Shown: one piece after another, positions 1-8,792 of the stretch
Layout of the letters: every line of letters starts with the position of its first letter
How positions within the stretch are numbered: position 1 is the stretch's first letter
Origin: Desulfotignum sp.
GTDB taxonomy: Bacteria > Desulfobacterota > Desulfobacteria > Desulfobacterales > Desulfobacteraceae
NCBI GenBank assembly: GCA_011389575.1
Contig: JAABUB010000017.1
Location: 1-50,021 of the forward strand
Reading direction: 5' to 3'
Length of the DNA stretch: 50,021 bases
The notes under the pieces: model-generated
Database searches by the model: none
Told to the model about the DNA's origin: nothing
What the model saw: only the letters and a program-made list of their open reading frames with translations
Translations under genes and position numbers: made by a program

Positions 1-113
1 CTTTTTACCTGGACGAAAACAACCGGGTGGCTATTGATGCCAACACCTGTGTGGGCTGTGCCGTCTGCGCCCAGATCTGTCCGGAGAATGCCATCCGTCC
101 CCTGAAGGAATAA
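1..113 (+). CDS. iorA: Indolepyruvate ferredoxin oxidoreductase alpha subunit, C-terminal end (partial)
   Basis: This is the 3' end of a gene that begins before the window; 36 codons are visible before the TAA stop. The reading frame contains a classical [4Fe-4S] ferredoxin motif (CVGCAVCAQICP), which forms the C-terminal ferredoxin part of IorA. IorAB oxidatively decarboxylates arylpyruvates to aryl-acetyl-CoA and reduces ferredoxin, working in aromatic amino acid breakdown or arylacetate use. The assignment rests mainly on the next gene, which is a clear IorB and starts 25 bases downstream. On the fragment alone any ferredoxin-terminated protein would fit. Confidence 0.8.
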   Translation, partial: FYLDENNRVAIDANTCVGCAVCAQICPENAIRPLKE

Positions 114-138
114 CCCCAAATACAAGGATATTGAACAT

Positions 139-732
139 ATGGAAACAACCAGATTGATTATTGTAGCAGTCGGTGGACAGGGTAACCTTCTGGCATCCAA
201 GGTCCTCGGGGATGCTGCCCTGCTTGCCGGGGTACCGGTACGCATGAGTGAAATTCACGGCATGGCCCAGCGGGGGGGTGTAGTGGAATCTGCCATTGTA
301 TTCGGAGATGCCCAAAGCTCCATTATTTCCGACGGAGAAGCCGACATTCTGGTGGGATTCGAGCCGGCGGAAACCCTGCGGGCCATCAAACGGTGCAGCA
401 AAGATACCCGGGTTATCACCAATACAGCCCCTGTGCCGCCCTTTACCGTGTCTGTGGGGATGGGCACCTACCCTGATGTGGAACAGATCAAAAAACTGAT
501 CACAGCCAAGACCGCCGGACTGGTGGCCATTGATGCCATGTCCCTGGCAAAGGAAGCGGGCAGTCCCATGAGTGTCAATATCGTGTTGGTGGGTGCCCTG
601 GTTCAGACCGGGGCCCTGGGGTTTGATCGGAAGGTTGTGGAAGAGGCTGTCAAACGCCGGGTCAAACCGGCCTTTCTGGATGTGAATCTCAAGGCGTTTG
701 ATCTGGGATTTACCGCAGCTGCCAATGCCTGA
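139..732 (+). CDS. iorB: Indolepyruvate oxidoreductase beta subunit
   Basis: A 197-residue protein of the pyruvate/ketoisovalerate oxidoreductase gamma-domain family. Near the N-terminus it has the glycine-rich GGQGN stretch, followed by EIHGMAQRGG, both typical of IorB. With IorA it converts indolepyruvate, phenylpyruvate or hydroxyphenylpyruvate plus CoA to the aryl-acetyl-CoA, reducing ferredoxin in the cytoplasm. The length is normal for the stand-alone beta subunit. The 3' end overlaps the start of aroQ by 8 bases, which suggests translational coupling and places shikimate-pathway and aromatic amino acid enzymes in one transcript. Confidence 0.92.
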   Translation: METTRLIIVAVGGQGNLLASKVLGDAALLAGVPVRMSEIHGMAQRGGVVESAIVFGDAQSSIISDGEADILVGFEPAETLRAIKRCSKDTRVITNTAPVPPFTVSVGMGTYPDVEQIKKLITAKTAGLVAIDAMSLAKEAGSPMSVNIVLVGALVQTGALGFDRKVVEEAVKRRVKPAFLDVNLKAFDLGFTAAANA

Positions 733-1165
733 TATTTTTGTGATCAACGGTCCAAACCTGAACATGCTGGGAAAACGGGAGCCGGGTATTTACGGCTCCC
801 ATACCCTGGATAAGATAAACAGGGAACTGACAGCCGCAGCAGAACGCTTAGGGCTGTCCCTTTATTTTTTCCAGTCCAACCACGAAGGGGTCCTGGTGGA
901 CCGTATTCACCAGATGGTCGACCAGGCCCCTGCCGGGGTGATCATCAACCCGGGGGGATTGACCCATACCAGTGTGGTTTTGAGAGATGCCCTGGTGATG
1001 CTGTCCTGCCCGAAAGTGGAGGTGCATCTGTCCAATATCTACAAAAGAGAACCGTTCCGCCACAAATCCCTGCTGTCGGACATCGTGACAGGCCAGATCA
1101 CCGGATTCGGGCATTTCGGTTACCACATGGCCCTGTCAGCCCTTCACCACCATCTGTCAGTGTGA
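725..1165 (+). CDS. aroQ: 3-dehydroquinate dehydratase, type II
   Basis: A 146-residue protein of normal length for type II dehydroquinases, which dehydrate 3-dehydroquinate to 3-dehydroshikimate in the shikimate pathway. The family signature INGPNLNMLGKREPGIYG starts at residue 7. It is followed by the QSNHEG, INPGGLTHTSVVLRDAL and EVHLSNIYKRE motifs that form the active site (lid Arg/Tyr, catalytic His). The ATG at 725 is chosen because it puts the first beta strand directly at the N-terminus. It lies inside the end of iorB, as expected for a coupled operon. mqnB starts 4 bases after the stop. Confidence 0.95.
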   Translation: MPDIFVINGPNLNMLGKREPGIYGSHTLDKINRELTAAAERLGLSLYFFQSNHEGVLVDRIHQMVDQAPAGVIINPGGLTHTSVVLRDALVMLSCPKVEVHLSNIYKREPFRHKSLLSDIVTGQITGFGHFGYHMALSALHHHLSV

Positions 1166-1169
1166 TGCC

Positions 1170-2036
1170 ATGGCCGGTCAGGTTCTGATTCTCTGTGCCA
1201 CCCGGCTGGAAATGGCAACATTTCTGGACCGGAGCCCGGCCGGTTTTTCAGAGAAATCCGACAAAGGGCTTACGGTGTTTTCCAGCCCGGATCAATCCTG
1301 GGCACTGGTCATATCCGGGCCGGGGGTATTTAATGCAGCCCGGACCCTTACCGCTTGCCTGGAACGGTTTCAGCCCGAATGCATCCTTCACACGGGCATT
1401 GCCGGAATGTTTGACAGCTTCGGCCTGAACCCGGGGGATGCTGCAGTGGCTGTCTCAGATACCTATATTCATACAGGGGTGGATACCTGCCGGACAGGTA
1501 CGTGCCAAACAGCTGACACAGATCCACAAATTATACAAAGTCGTGTGGATGGCACAGCTTCCAAGACTTCCAGGAGCCATCCAAAAGGAGCAGATCCTCC
1601 GTCCGGTCTGGCACCTCAGTCTTGTGCTTATGGTTATCAGATGCCGCTGGATCCGCTGCCCTTTGACCTGGTTGTCGGACAGAAAATGACCCGGCAGGGC
1701 ATTTATGCGCTGGACCCGGATCTGGCCGGATCCAGCACAGATCTGCTGGCCCGGTCCCTGGGCTGTCGTGTAATCCAGGGACCGTTTATTACAGTATCAT
1801 CTATTACCGGTTCATATGAAAAAGCCGCTGCCCTGTCACAGGCGTTTTCGCCGGTGATGGAATCCATGGAAGGGGCTGCCGCTGCCCATGTGGCTGCCCT
1901 GTACCAGATACCCATGGTGGAGATCCGCGCTGTTTCCAACCGGGTCGGGGAAAGGGACAAAACACGGTGGGACATACAAACGGCCGTGCACACCGTGGCA
2001 GATATATGTGAAACCGTTCTTGGGGAAAGAACCTGA
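1170..2036 (+). CDS. mqnB: Futalosine hydrolase, with an extra internal segment
   Basis: A nucleoside-phosphorylase-fold protein of 288 residues. The motifs HTGIAGMF (about residue 75), MESMEGAAAAHVA (about 230) and the stretch EIRAVSNRVGERD fit futalosine hydrolase, which releases hypoxanthine from futalosine to give dehypoxanthinyl futalosine. This is a step of the futalosine route to menaquinone. The protein is longer than I expect for the family. About 45 residues between HTGVDT and LPFDL, roughly residues 109-155, are Ser/Thr/Pro-rich and look like an inserted loop. Both flanks stay in the same frame and retain the family motifs, so the gene appears intact. MTA/SAH nucleosidase is the nearest alternative. 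Confidence 0.85.
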   Translation: MAGQVLILCATRLEMATFLDRSPAGFSEKSDKGLTVFSSPDQSWALVISGPGVFNAARTLTACLERFQPECILHTGIAGMFDSFGLNPGDAAVAVSDTYIHTGVDTCRTGTCQTADTDPQIIQSRVDGTASKTSRSHPKGADPPSGLAPQSCAYGYQMPLDPLPFDLVVGQKMTRQGIYALDPDLAGSSTDLLARSLGCRVIQGPFITVSSITGSYEKAAALSQAFSPVMESMEGAAAAHVAALYQIPMVEIRAVSNRVGERDKTRWDIQTAVHTVADICETVLGERT

Positions 2037-2038
2037 TC

Positions 2039-2854
2039 ATGGCATCTGAATCATCTGAACAAAACCTGCAGTATGTGGATGCCCATTGTCATCTGCATGA
2101 TCACAGGATTGCAAAGGATGTTTCCGGTATTGTGCAACGGGCTGAAGCTGCAGGGGTTACCCGTATGGTGACCTGCGCCACCATGGAAGAAAATTTTGCC
2201 GCCACAAATTCTCTGGCTGATCAGTACAACGCTGTTTTTCCCTGTTACGGGATCCATCCCTGGTTCCTGGATTCTCTGTCACCCGGCTGGCAGCAGGTGC
2301 TGGGGGACCAGGTGGCAGCCACTGCCAGCGGGGTGGGAGAAACCGGGCTGGATTTTGTGGACAAAAACGCAGACAGAGACCGTCAGATAGAGGTATTTGC
2401 CGGTCACCTGTCTTTGGCCCGCGATCTGGAACGGCCCATCAACATTCACATCAGAAAGGCCTGGGATGCCTTTATCAGGCTGCTGAAAAAAACAGGCCCC
2501 CTGAAGACACCGGGACTTGTGCATTCTTTTTCCGGGTCAGCAGATTTGGCAGTGCTGCTGGAGCGATACAACCTGTATATTTCCTTTTCCGGCTCCGTGA
2601 CCCGGCCCGGGGCAAAAAAAGTGGTGCATGCCCTGAAGGCGGTATCCCGAAACCGGTATCTGCTGGAAACCGATACCCCTGATATATACCCCAGTATACC
2701 TGCCCCGGACCCTCATGGCCTCAATGAACCCAAAAACCTGCCGGCCATTGCACAGATCGCTGCGTCCCGGGCCGGTGTGCCGGTCCCGGATTTTGTCCGC
2801 CAGGCCTATGCCAATGCCCTGAAGATATTTGCCCCCGTCTTTGGACAGGCATAA
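2039..2854 (+). CDS. TatD-family metal-dependent hydrolase
   Basis: A 271-residue protein of normal TatD length. The TIM-barrel metal ligands are visible: DAHCHLH near the N-terminus, GVGETGLDF in the middle, a HIRKAWD His, HSFSGS, and LLETDTPDIYP near the C-terminus. TatD proteins are Mg2+/Zn2+-dependent 3'-5' exonucleases or deoxyribonucleases in the cytoplasm, but the substrate of this member cannot be read from sequence. The ATG lies 2 bases after the mqnB stop, so the gene belongs to the same transcript. Confidence 0.9.
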   Translation: MASESSEQNLQYVDAHCHLHDHRIAKDVSGIVQRAEAAGVTRMVTCATMEENFAATNSLADQYNAVFPCYGIHPWFLDSLSPGWQQVLGDQVAATASGVGETGLDFVDKNADRDRQIEVFAGHLSLARDLERPINIHIRKAWDAFIRLLKKTGPLKTPGLVHSFSGSADLAVLLERYNLYISFSGSVTRPGAKKVVHALKAVSRNRYLLETDTPDIYPSIPAPDPHGLNEPKNLPAIAQIAASRAGVPVPDFVRQAYANALKIFAPVFGQA

Positions 2855-2889
2855 AACCTTTGTTAAAAACAGGATTCAAATAATCGATT

Positions 2890-3642
2890 ATGAATCAGTT
2901 TGACAGAACCATCCGCCTGATGGGCAAAGAGGCCTTAGAAAAACTGGGCCAGGCCAGGATCGCGGTGTTCGGACTGGGGGCGGTGGGGTCCTATGCTGTG
3001 GAGGCCCTGGCCAGGGCCGGGGTGGGGTATCTGCGCCTGGTGGATTTTGACCGGGTGGATGTCTCCAATATCAACCGGCAGCTTTTTGCCCTGCACTCCA
3101 CGCTGGGGCAGAAAAAGGCAAAGATTGCCAGATGCCGGGTTCTGGACATCCATCCCGCCTGTGATGTGGAAATCCGTGATACTTTTGTCAATGCAGACAG
3201 CCTTGCCGGTCTGTTGTCGGCAGACCTGGATGTGGTGGTGGATGCCATTGACGGTCTCAATTCCAAGGTCAACCTGCTGGTTGTCGCCCGGCAGATGGAC
3301 CTAAAGGTGGTCTCTTCCATGGGGGCCGGGGGCCGGATGGATGTGTCCCGGATCAGAACCGGGGATATTGCTGATACCAGTGTCTGCCCCCTGGCACGGG
3401 TGGTGCGCCGGCGGCTGCACCGTCGGGGGGTGTTCACCGGTATCAGGTGTGTGTATTCCCTTGAAAAACCGGTCCCGTCATCTGACCCTGAGGCCTGTCA
3501 GGAGACTGACGGGCCGTTTGACGATCCGGAAAAAGGAACCGGCCATGGCCGCAAACGGCCGGCCATCGGCACGGTCCCCTGGATACCCGGCATATTCGGA
3601 CTGACCCTGGCAGCAGAGGCAGTCCACAGCGTTACCCGCTGA
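2890..3642 (+). CDS. tcdA: tRNA threonylcarbamoyladenosine dehydratase (E1-like, TcdA/CsdL)
   Basis: A 250-residue ThiF/MoeB/E1-like adenylating enzyme. The N-terminus has RTIRLMG, then the nucleotide-binding GLGAVGSYAVEALARAGVG at about residues 28-46 and the DFDRVDVSNINRQ metal/ATP motif, with VDAID in the middle. The CPLARVVRRRLHRRG stretch is characteristic of TcdA, which cyclises t6A to ct6A at position 37 of ANN-decoding tRNAs. Its 3' end overlaps the convergently transcribed fadD by 11 bases, so no separate terminator lies between them. Confidence 0.88.
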   Translation: MNQFDRTIRLMGKEALEKLGQARIAVFGLGAVGSYAVEALARAGVGYLRLVDFDRVDVSNINRQLFALHSTLGQKKAKIARCRVLDIHPACDVEIRDTFVNADSLAGLLSADLDVVVDAIDGLNSKVNLLVVARQMDLKVVSSMGAGGRMDVSRIRTGDIADTSVCPLARVVRRRLHRRGVFTGIRCVYSLEKPVPSSDPEACQETDGPFDDPEKGTGHGRKRPAIGTVPWIPGIFGLTLAAEAVHSVTR

Positions 3643-5365
3643 CCTCTTCGTCCCGCAGCACCCGGCGCAGCACTTTGCCCACATTGGATACAGGGATTTC
3701 CTCTCTGAATTCAATGTACCTGGGCCGCTTGTATCCGGCCATGTTCTCCTTGCAAAAGGCTTCGATCTCTTCTTTTGTGGCGGTCTGTCCCTGTTTGCAC
3801 TTGATGAAAGCCTTGACTTTTTCCCCGCTTTTTTCATCAGGCACCCCCACCACTGCCACCAGTTCCACTTTGGGATGGGTGTAGAGAATATCCTCCACTT
3901 CCCTGGGATATACATTGAACCCGCCCACAATGATCATATCTTTTTTGCGGTCCGTGATGGTGATATATCCGTCCTTGTCTATGTTGCCGATGTCGCCTGT
4001 GAGAAAATAGCGGTTGCCGTCAATGGTAACAAAGACCTCTGCATTGGCATCCGGTCTTTTCCAGTAGCCTTTCATGACCTGCGGACCGCAGATGGCCAGT
4101 TCCCCGTCTTCTCCGCCGGGCAGCTCTCTAATGCTGTCGTCCAGGGCAACGATTTTTACATCAGTTCCCGGCAAAGGAAAGCCGATGGAGCCTATTTTTC
4201 TGGTTTCTTTGAATGAAGGATTGATACAGGCGGCAGGGGCTGTTTCTGTCAGCCCGTAAGCCTCGAAGATGATGGATCCGGTTTTTTCCTCAAACTGCCG
4301 GCATACATCAGGCGGCAGCGGCGCACCCCCTGACAGACATCCCATGAGGGAGGTAATATCGTATTTGTCCAGGTGGGGATGGTTGGTAAATGCCACAAAT
4401 ATGGTGGGGACTGCAGTGATAAATGTGGGCCGGTATTTTTGTACTGCTTCCAGAACGCCGGTGAAGGGCGGATTGCCTGCCCGGGGATCCGGGATGCAGA
4501 TGAGCCGGCTGGCGGATAAGGCACTGAAAAGCAGGGCGCTGGTGATGCCGAAACTGTGATACCAGGGCAGCACTCCCAGGTAGGTGTGATATCCGCCATG
4601 GCGCATTTTTTCCGGTTCAGCACCCGGTTCATGGACAAGCCTGAAGTATTCTTCACAGGCCTCAAGATTATAGGTGAAATTGGTGTGGGTGAGTTCCGCT
4701 CCCTTGGGCACACCGGTTGTGCCGCCGGTGTACAGCATTACCGCTGTTTCTTCTTCAGGCACAATATCAATCTGGGGCGGGTTGGGACTGTATGATGCCA
4801 CAATGTCATCAAACATCACATGACCGGGTTCATGTTTGTCAGCCTTGGGGATTTTACCCAGTAGTCCGCCCAGAAATGCCTTTATTTTCGGCAGATAGGA
4901 TTTGATATTGCAGACAATGACGGTTTCAATCTCCGTGCCTTTTATGGCTTCCACCGTGTTGGCGTAAAACATGGGATGGTCCATGCAGAATACCATTTTG
5001 GATTCCGAGTCCTTAAGCTGGTAGTTTAGCTCTGCCGGGGTGTACACCGGGTTGCAGTTGACCGCCACAGCCCCGGCTTTCAGGATCCCGAAAAGTACCT
5101 CAGGAAAATGCGGTATGTTGGGAAGAAAAATGGCTACCTTGTCCCCCTGTTCAATGCCTTTGTCTGCAAGAAAAGTGGCTATTCTGTCCGCCGTGTCTTT
5201 TACCTGGGCATAGGTCCTGAAAGCACCGTTAAAAATGGTATACACATTGTCAGGGTATTTTTGTGCGCTGTTGTCCAGGATCCGGGTCAGAGGATAATGG
5301 TAATCGGTCACATCATGTGCCACACCTTCGGGCCAGTAGGGGGTTTGCCACTCGGGGCTCTGCAT
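3632..5365 (-). CDS. fadD: Long-chain fatty-acid--CoA ligase (AMP-binding)
   Basis: A 577-residue ANL-superfamily acyl-CoA synthetase, a normal length for FadD. The AMP-binding P-loop (YTGGTTGVPKG) is at about residues 212-222. The EAYGLTE motif and the C-terminal domain signature (GDIGNIDKDGYITITDRKKD, with a late GKVLRR lysine motif) are also present. It activates fatty acids to acyl-CoA with ATP. The first codon is preceded by a strong AAAGGAG ribosome site about 10 bases upstream. Substrate chain length is not decided by the sequence; a medium-chain or aromatic acid specificity remains possible. Confidence 0.88.
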   Translation of the reverse strand: MQSPEWQTPYWPEGVAHDVTDYHYPLTRILDNSAQKYPDNVYTIFNGAFRTYAQVKDTADRIATFLADKGIEQGDKVAIFLPNIPHFPEVLFGILKAGAVAVNCNPVYTPAELNYQLKDSESKMVFCMDHPMFYANTVEAIKGTEIETVIVCNIKSYLPKIKAFLGGLLGKIPKADKHEPGHVMFDDIVASYSPNPPQIDIVPEEETAVMLYTGGTTGVPKGAELTHTNFTYNLEACEEYFRLVHEPGAEPEKMRHGGYHTYLGVLPWYHSFGITSALLFSALSASRLICIPDPRAGNPPFTGVLEAVQKYRPTFITAVPTIFVAFTNHPHLDKYDITSLMGCLSGGAPLPPDVCRQFEEKTGSIIFEAYGLTETAPAACINPSFKETRKIGSIGFPLPGTDVKIVALDDSIRELPGGEDGELAICGPQVMKGYWKRPDANAEVFVTIDGNRYFLTGDIGNIDKDGYITITDRKKDMIIVGGFNVYPREVEDILYTHPKVELVAVVGVPDEKSGEKVKAFIKCKQGQTATKEEIEAFCKENMAGYKRPRYIEFREEIPVSNVGKVLRRVLRDEEVSG

Positions 5366-5548
5366 TGTACATCTCCTTTTTTGGGGTCATTTGGTTGTGC
5401 GCTTTTGTCAGCAAGCACCTGTTATTTAAAAAAACATGTATTAATCTTTATTTATACCCATATCTTTCCCAAGTTTGAAATGATTTTCGTACACCGGCGG
5501 TAAAAAATATCGGTTTGGACCAGCTTGAGGGTGTCGCCATTTCAGGAC

Positions 5549-5560
5549 AAATATCCGGAT
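5549..5560. promoter_or_regulatory. Isolated copy of the aaatatccggat motif upstream of the SH3-nadB pair
   Basis: These 12 bases are identical to the left part of the 16-bp palindrome found at 19684 upstream of nfnA. Here the right arm is incomplete (it continues as aaag instead of attt). The motif lies in the 273-base divergent gap between fadD and the SH3-domain gene, about 80 bases before the latter. It could be a weak operator for a shared regulator, or a coincidence. The rest of this gap is AT-rich and holds no clear promoter by eye. Confidence 0.25.
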
Positions 5561-5638
5561 AAAGGTTTTTGCGGTTGATAAAGCAAAACTGCAATGGTAA
5601 GGGATAATAGAAACAATCATAAAATAAGAACAGGAGAC

Positions 5639-6259
5639 ATGTATAGTACCATGATAAAACCGATCAAAATACTTTTTATCATCTGTTTATGGGGATGGGC
5701 ATCTGCCGCATCTGCACAGGAAGTTTATGTCAGCGGTATTACCAAAATTACCATGCGCACAGGGCCCGGGGTGGAACATAAAATTGTGGCCATGCTGGTA
5801 TCAGGCACCAGGCTTGAGATACTGGAGTACCAGAAGGACTGGTCCAGGGTGCAGACAGAGGACCAGAAAACCGGATGGGTGCTGACACGGTTTCTTACCG
5901 AAGACAAACCTTTAACTGTTCAGGTTCAGAAACTGCGCAGGGAAAATGAACGCCTGGCCGAGGCCCTTGAAAACAGCCGGGAAGAAAACCAGGCCCTGAT
6001 TGAAAAAAATGCTGCACTGGAAGGTATAGAAAAGAAATACCGCAAGCTGGAACAGGCATCAGCTGATTTTTTCAAACTGGATGCCCGGTACAAAGACCTT
6101 GTTACATTATCGGAAGAACAGCAGCAGCAGATAAAGACGTTAGAAAAAAATCTGAACAATGAGCAGATTTTATGGTTTCTCAGCGGGGCAGGTGTGTTCA
6201 TGGTGGGATTAATTCTCGGGTTGAGTACCCGTAAAAAGAAAAAACGGTCGTTGTTATGA
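5639..6259 (+). CDS. SH3-domain membrane protein of the YgiM type
   Basis: About 206 residues. An N-terminal hydrophobic signal segment ending ASA|QE is followed by a bacterial SH3 domain (YVSG...TMRTGPG to GWVLTRFL). A long charged coiled coil follows (about residues 95-175, rich in E/K/Q), then one C-terminal transmembrane helix (FLSGAGVFMVGLILGL) with a lysine-rich tail. This is the layout of E. coli YgiM and the family called 'SH3 domain protein'. The SH3 part should face the periplasm; the function is unknown. The start at 5639 sits very close to an AGGAG at 5632; ATG 5651 is the alternative. The stop overlaps the nadB start in an ATGA, indicating coupling. Confidence 0.8.
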   Translation: MYSTMIKPIKILFIICLWGWASAASAQEVYVSGITKITMRTGPGVEHKIVAMLVSGTRLEILEYQKDWSRVQTEDQKTGWVLTRFLTEDKPLTVQVQKLRRENERLAEALENSREENQALIEKNAALEGIEKKYRKLEQASADFFKLDARYKDLVTLSEEQQQQIKTLEKNLNNEQILWFLSGAGVFMVGLILGLSTRKKKKRSLL

Positions 6260-7875
6260 TCAGGAGAACCGATTTTTTGGTTATCGGCAGCGGTATCGCC
6301 GGCTTGAGCTATGCTTTGAAAGCAGCCCGGCACGGGCAGGTCACTATTATTACCAAAAAAAATATCCAGCAGAGCAATACAGCTTTGGCCCAGGGAGGTG
6401 TGGCTGCTGTGTTCGGCAAACAGGACTCCTTTGCCCTGCACATGGAAGATACCATGAAGGCAGGTGACGGCCTGTGCAACCCGGATGCGGTAAAAATGGT
6501 GGTGGAAAACGGGCCTGAAAGAATTAAGGAGCTGGTGGAGCAGGGGGCACGGTTTAACAAGGATGGTAAAGGAAAATATGATTTTTCTCTGGGCAGAGAA
6601 GGGGGTCATTCAACCAAACGCATTGTTTATGCCCATGATCTGACCGGCAGAGAAATTGAAGATGCGCTGGTGGATTGTGCAAAAAAACATGACAGCATAA
6701 CTATCCTGGAGAATCATGTTGCCGTCAATTTGATTACCTTTTCTTCTTCTGTCAGAAGCGGGGTATTGGTGACCCAGAATGAAAATATCTGTTGCGGGGC
6801 TTATGTTTTGAATAAAAACACCGGCAATGTGGAAACTTTTCATGCAGGTGTGACCCTTCTGGCTACCGGCGGTGCCAGCAAGGTATATCTGTATACCTCC
6901 AATCCGGATATTGCCACCGGAGACGGTATCGCCATGGCTTACCGTGCCGGGGCATCGGTTGCCAATCTGGAATTTGTTCAGTTTCACCCCACCTGTCTGT
7001 ATCATCCAAAAGCCAAAAATTTTCTTATTTCCGAAGCTGTGCGGGGAGAAGGGGGCAGACTGCTGGATGACAAAGGCCGGCGGTTCATGGAGAACTATAC
7101 CCCTGCCCGGGAACTGGCCTGTCGGGATGTTGTGGCCAGGGCTATTGACAATGAATTAAAGAAAACCGGAGCAGAATCGGTTTTTCTGGATATTTCCCAT
7201 AAAGATGCCGATTTTATCAGGCAGCGATTCCCCAATATCTATGCCCGGTGTCTGGAATATGGGATTGACATCACCACTGATCCCATTCCTGTGGTGCCGG
7301 CAGCCCATTACATGTGCGGTGGTGTGGCAACAGATTTGAACGGAAAAACAGATGTCCAGCGTTTGTATGCTGTGGGAGAAACTGCCTGCACAGGCCTTCA
7401 CGGTGCCAACCGCCTGGCATCCAATTCTTTGCTGGAGGCCCTGGTATATGCCCATAATGCCTATCTGGATTCGGCAAAGGAATTTTCAGCCATCAGGAAC
7501 AAGGTGGATATCACCCTGGATACCTGGGATGAAACCAACACAACAGACAGTGACGAAGCCATTGTGGTCTCTCACAACTGGGATGAGATCCGGCGCCTGA
7601 TGTGGAATTATGTGGGCATTGTCAGATCGGATAAGCGCCTCCAGCGTGCGGCCCGACGTATTAAAACCATCCAGGATGAGATCAATGAATATTACTGGGA
7701 TTTCAAGTTGACCTCCGATCTGGTGGAATTGCGGAACATTGCCACAGTAGCAAAGCTTGTGATCAGGTCCGCTCTCATGCGCAAAGAAAGTCGGGGGCTG
7801 CACTATAACATCGGTTATCCCGAACGCGATGATAAAAATTTTCTGGTCCACACCATATTAAAGAAACGGTTTTGA
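6256..7875 (+). CDS. nadB: L-aspartate oxidase
   Basis: A 539-residue flavoprotein of the succinate dehydrogenase/L-aspartate oxidase family. The FAD-binding GSGIAGLSYALKAA is at about residue 12, QGGVAAVF at about residue 47, and the catalytic region FHPTCLYHP...SEAVRGEGG in the middle. The substrate-side motif GLHGANRLASNSLLEALVY lies near residue 385, and the C-terminal helical domain is complete. It oxidises aspartate to iminoaspartate, the first step of de novo NAD synthesis; in an anaerobe fumarate probably replaces oxygen as acceptor. No nadA or nadC is adjacent. The start ATG overlaps the preceding stop codon. Confidence 0.93.
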   Translation: MIRRTDFLVIGSGIAGLSYALKAARHGQVTIITKKNIQQSNTALAQGGVAAVFGKQDSFALHMEDTMKAGDGLCNPDAVKMVVENGPERIKELVEQGARFNKDGKGKYDFSLGREGGHSTKRIVYAHDLTGREIEDALVDCAKKHDSITILENHVAVNLITFSSSVRSGVLVTQNENICCGAYVLNKNTGNVETFHAGVTLLATGGASKVYLYTSNPDIATGDGIAMAYRAGASVANLEFVQFHPTCLYHPKAKNFLISEAVRGEGGRLLDDKGRRFMENYTPARELACRDVVARAIDNELKKTGAESVFLDISHKDADFIRQRFPNIYARCLEYGIDITTDPIPVVPAAHYMCGGVATDLNGKTDVQRLYAVGETACTGLHGANRLASNSLLEALVYAHNAYLDSAKEFSAIRNKVDITLDTWDETNTTDSDEAIVVSHNWDEIRRLMWNYVGIVRSDKRLQRAARRIKTIQDEINEYYWDFKLTSDLVELRNIATVAKLVIRSALMRKESRGLHYNIGYPERDDKNFLVHTILKKRF

Positions 7876-7890
7876 TACCAGCGCCTGTTT

Positions 7891-7936
7891 ATATGAAAGC
7901 CATCAGCCATCAGTACTCAGCTAAAAGCTTTCATAT
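7891..7936. terminator. Hairpin downstream of nadB, REP-like
   Basis: A perfect 10-bp stem (atatgaaagc at 7891-7900 pairs with 7927-7936) encloses a 26-base loop and is followed by a short T run (ttttg). The loop contains a repeated catcagccatcag unit, as in dispersed REP-like intergenic repeats. It may end the nadB transcript, but the loop is long and the T tract poor, so a repeat element is as likely. Confidence 0.4.
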
Positions 7937-8019
7937 TTTGTTGTGCCCGTCAGAGCATGGTCGTTATTCAGATACAGAAAACCGGTTTGGATTCATTGTT
8001 CATGAACTGTTGTTGAGAT

Positions 8020-8688
8020 TTATTTTCTGATCCGGGTTTTTTGGGTAACCGCCTGGATGAACATCTTGATTTTTTTAAAATTGACAACCAGCACCAGGAC
8101 AACAATAAGGGCAAATATATACTGAATCATATGAAACCGTTCTTCCAGAAAATCAAAGAACTGAAACCAGACAATGATGGCGGTTAACGTGCCCAGTAAA
8201 GTGGCGGAAAAATTTTTCACAAGACCGAGCCTGAGCATGTAACCGATGATGGATCCAACCACCGGACCGGTCACCGGCAATGGCGCCATGACAAAAAAGA
8301 ATATGCCCAGCCAGCCGAACCGTTCAATTTTTTGTTTGTTCTTAAACGCTTTTACTGCGATATTTTCCATGATCCGGGTGAGCCACTCCACCCGCAGGTA
8401 CTGGGTGGCGCTTAAGACAAAAATGGAATAGGTAAAACAGACAATCAAAATTTCCAGATAAAAATTATAAAATATGGTGGAAAAGGTACCAAAGTCCTGG
8501 AGAATACACAGGCCGATGCCGGCTGCCCTTCCCCCTATACTGTGGGCAATGAATACCAGAACCAGGGTTTTTGCGGTTTCAAAATCAGTGACAAAATAAT
8601 AGACAATACTTGCCACGAGTACAAATGCCAGAAGGATTCCGGTCAGCAGCAGCTTTCCTTCAACCGTTTTAAATAAATTGTCTTGCAT
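8020..8688 (-). CDS. Small multidrug-export-family (COG2426-type) membrane protein
   Basis: About 222 residues, almost entirely hydrophobic, with roughly five or six membrane helices. A conserved central segment (MAPLPVTGPVVGSIIGYML) is typical of the 'small multi-drug export protein' family. That name is historical; no transport activity is established that I can cite. The start at 8688 is preferred because the protein then begins MQDNLF just before the first helix. An upstream ATG at 8730 would add 14 basic residues, and neither start has a good ribosome site. It is a single gene on the - strand, 104 bases after the ubiE start side's downstream neighbour. Confidence 0.68.
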   Translation of the reverse strand: MQDNLFKTVEGKLLLTGILLAFVLVASIVYYFVTDFETAKTLVLVFIAHSIGGRAAGIGLCILQDFGTFSTIFYNFYLEILIVCFTYSIFVLSATQYLRVEWLTRIMENIAVKAFKNKQKIERFGWLGIFFFVMAPLPVTGPVVGSIIGYMLRLGLVKNFSATLLGTLTAIIVWFQFFDFLEERFHMIQYIFALIVVLVLVVNFKKIKMFIQAVTQKTRIRK

Positions 8689-8792
8689 GCTGTTTATAGC
8701 TCTTTTTTTGATCGCCTGTCCAGCCAGCATCTTATATGGTAAACCGTAAAACTTGTCAACAAGTCTTCATGGACAGCTTTCGTGTGCAGGGG

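Noticed and set aside
1438-1689. Overlapping frame inside mqnB
   Set aside because: It is a shadow in another frame. The mqnB frame carries the family motifs on both sides of this stretch.
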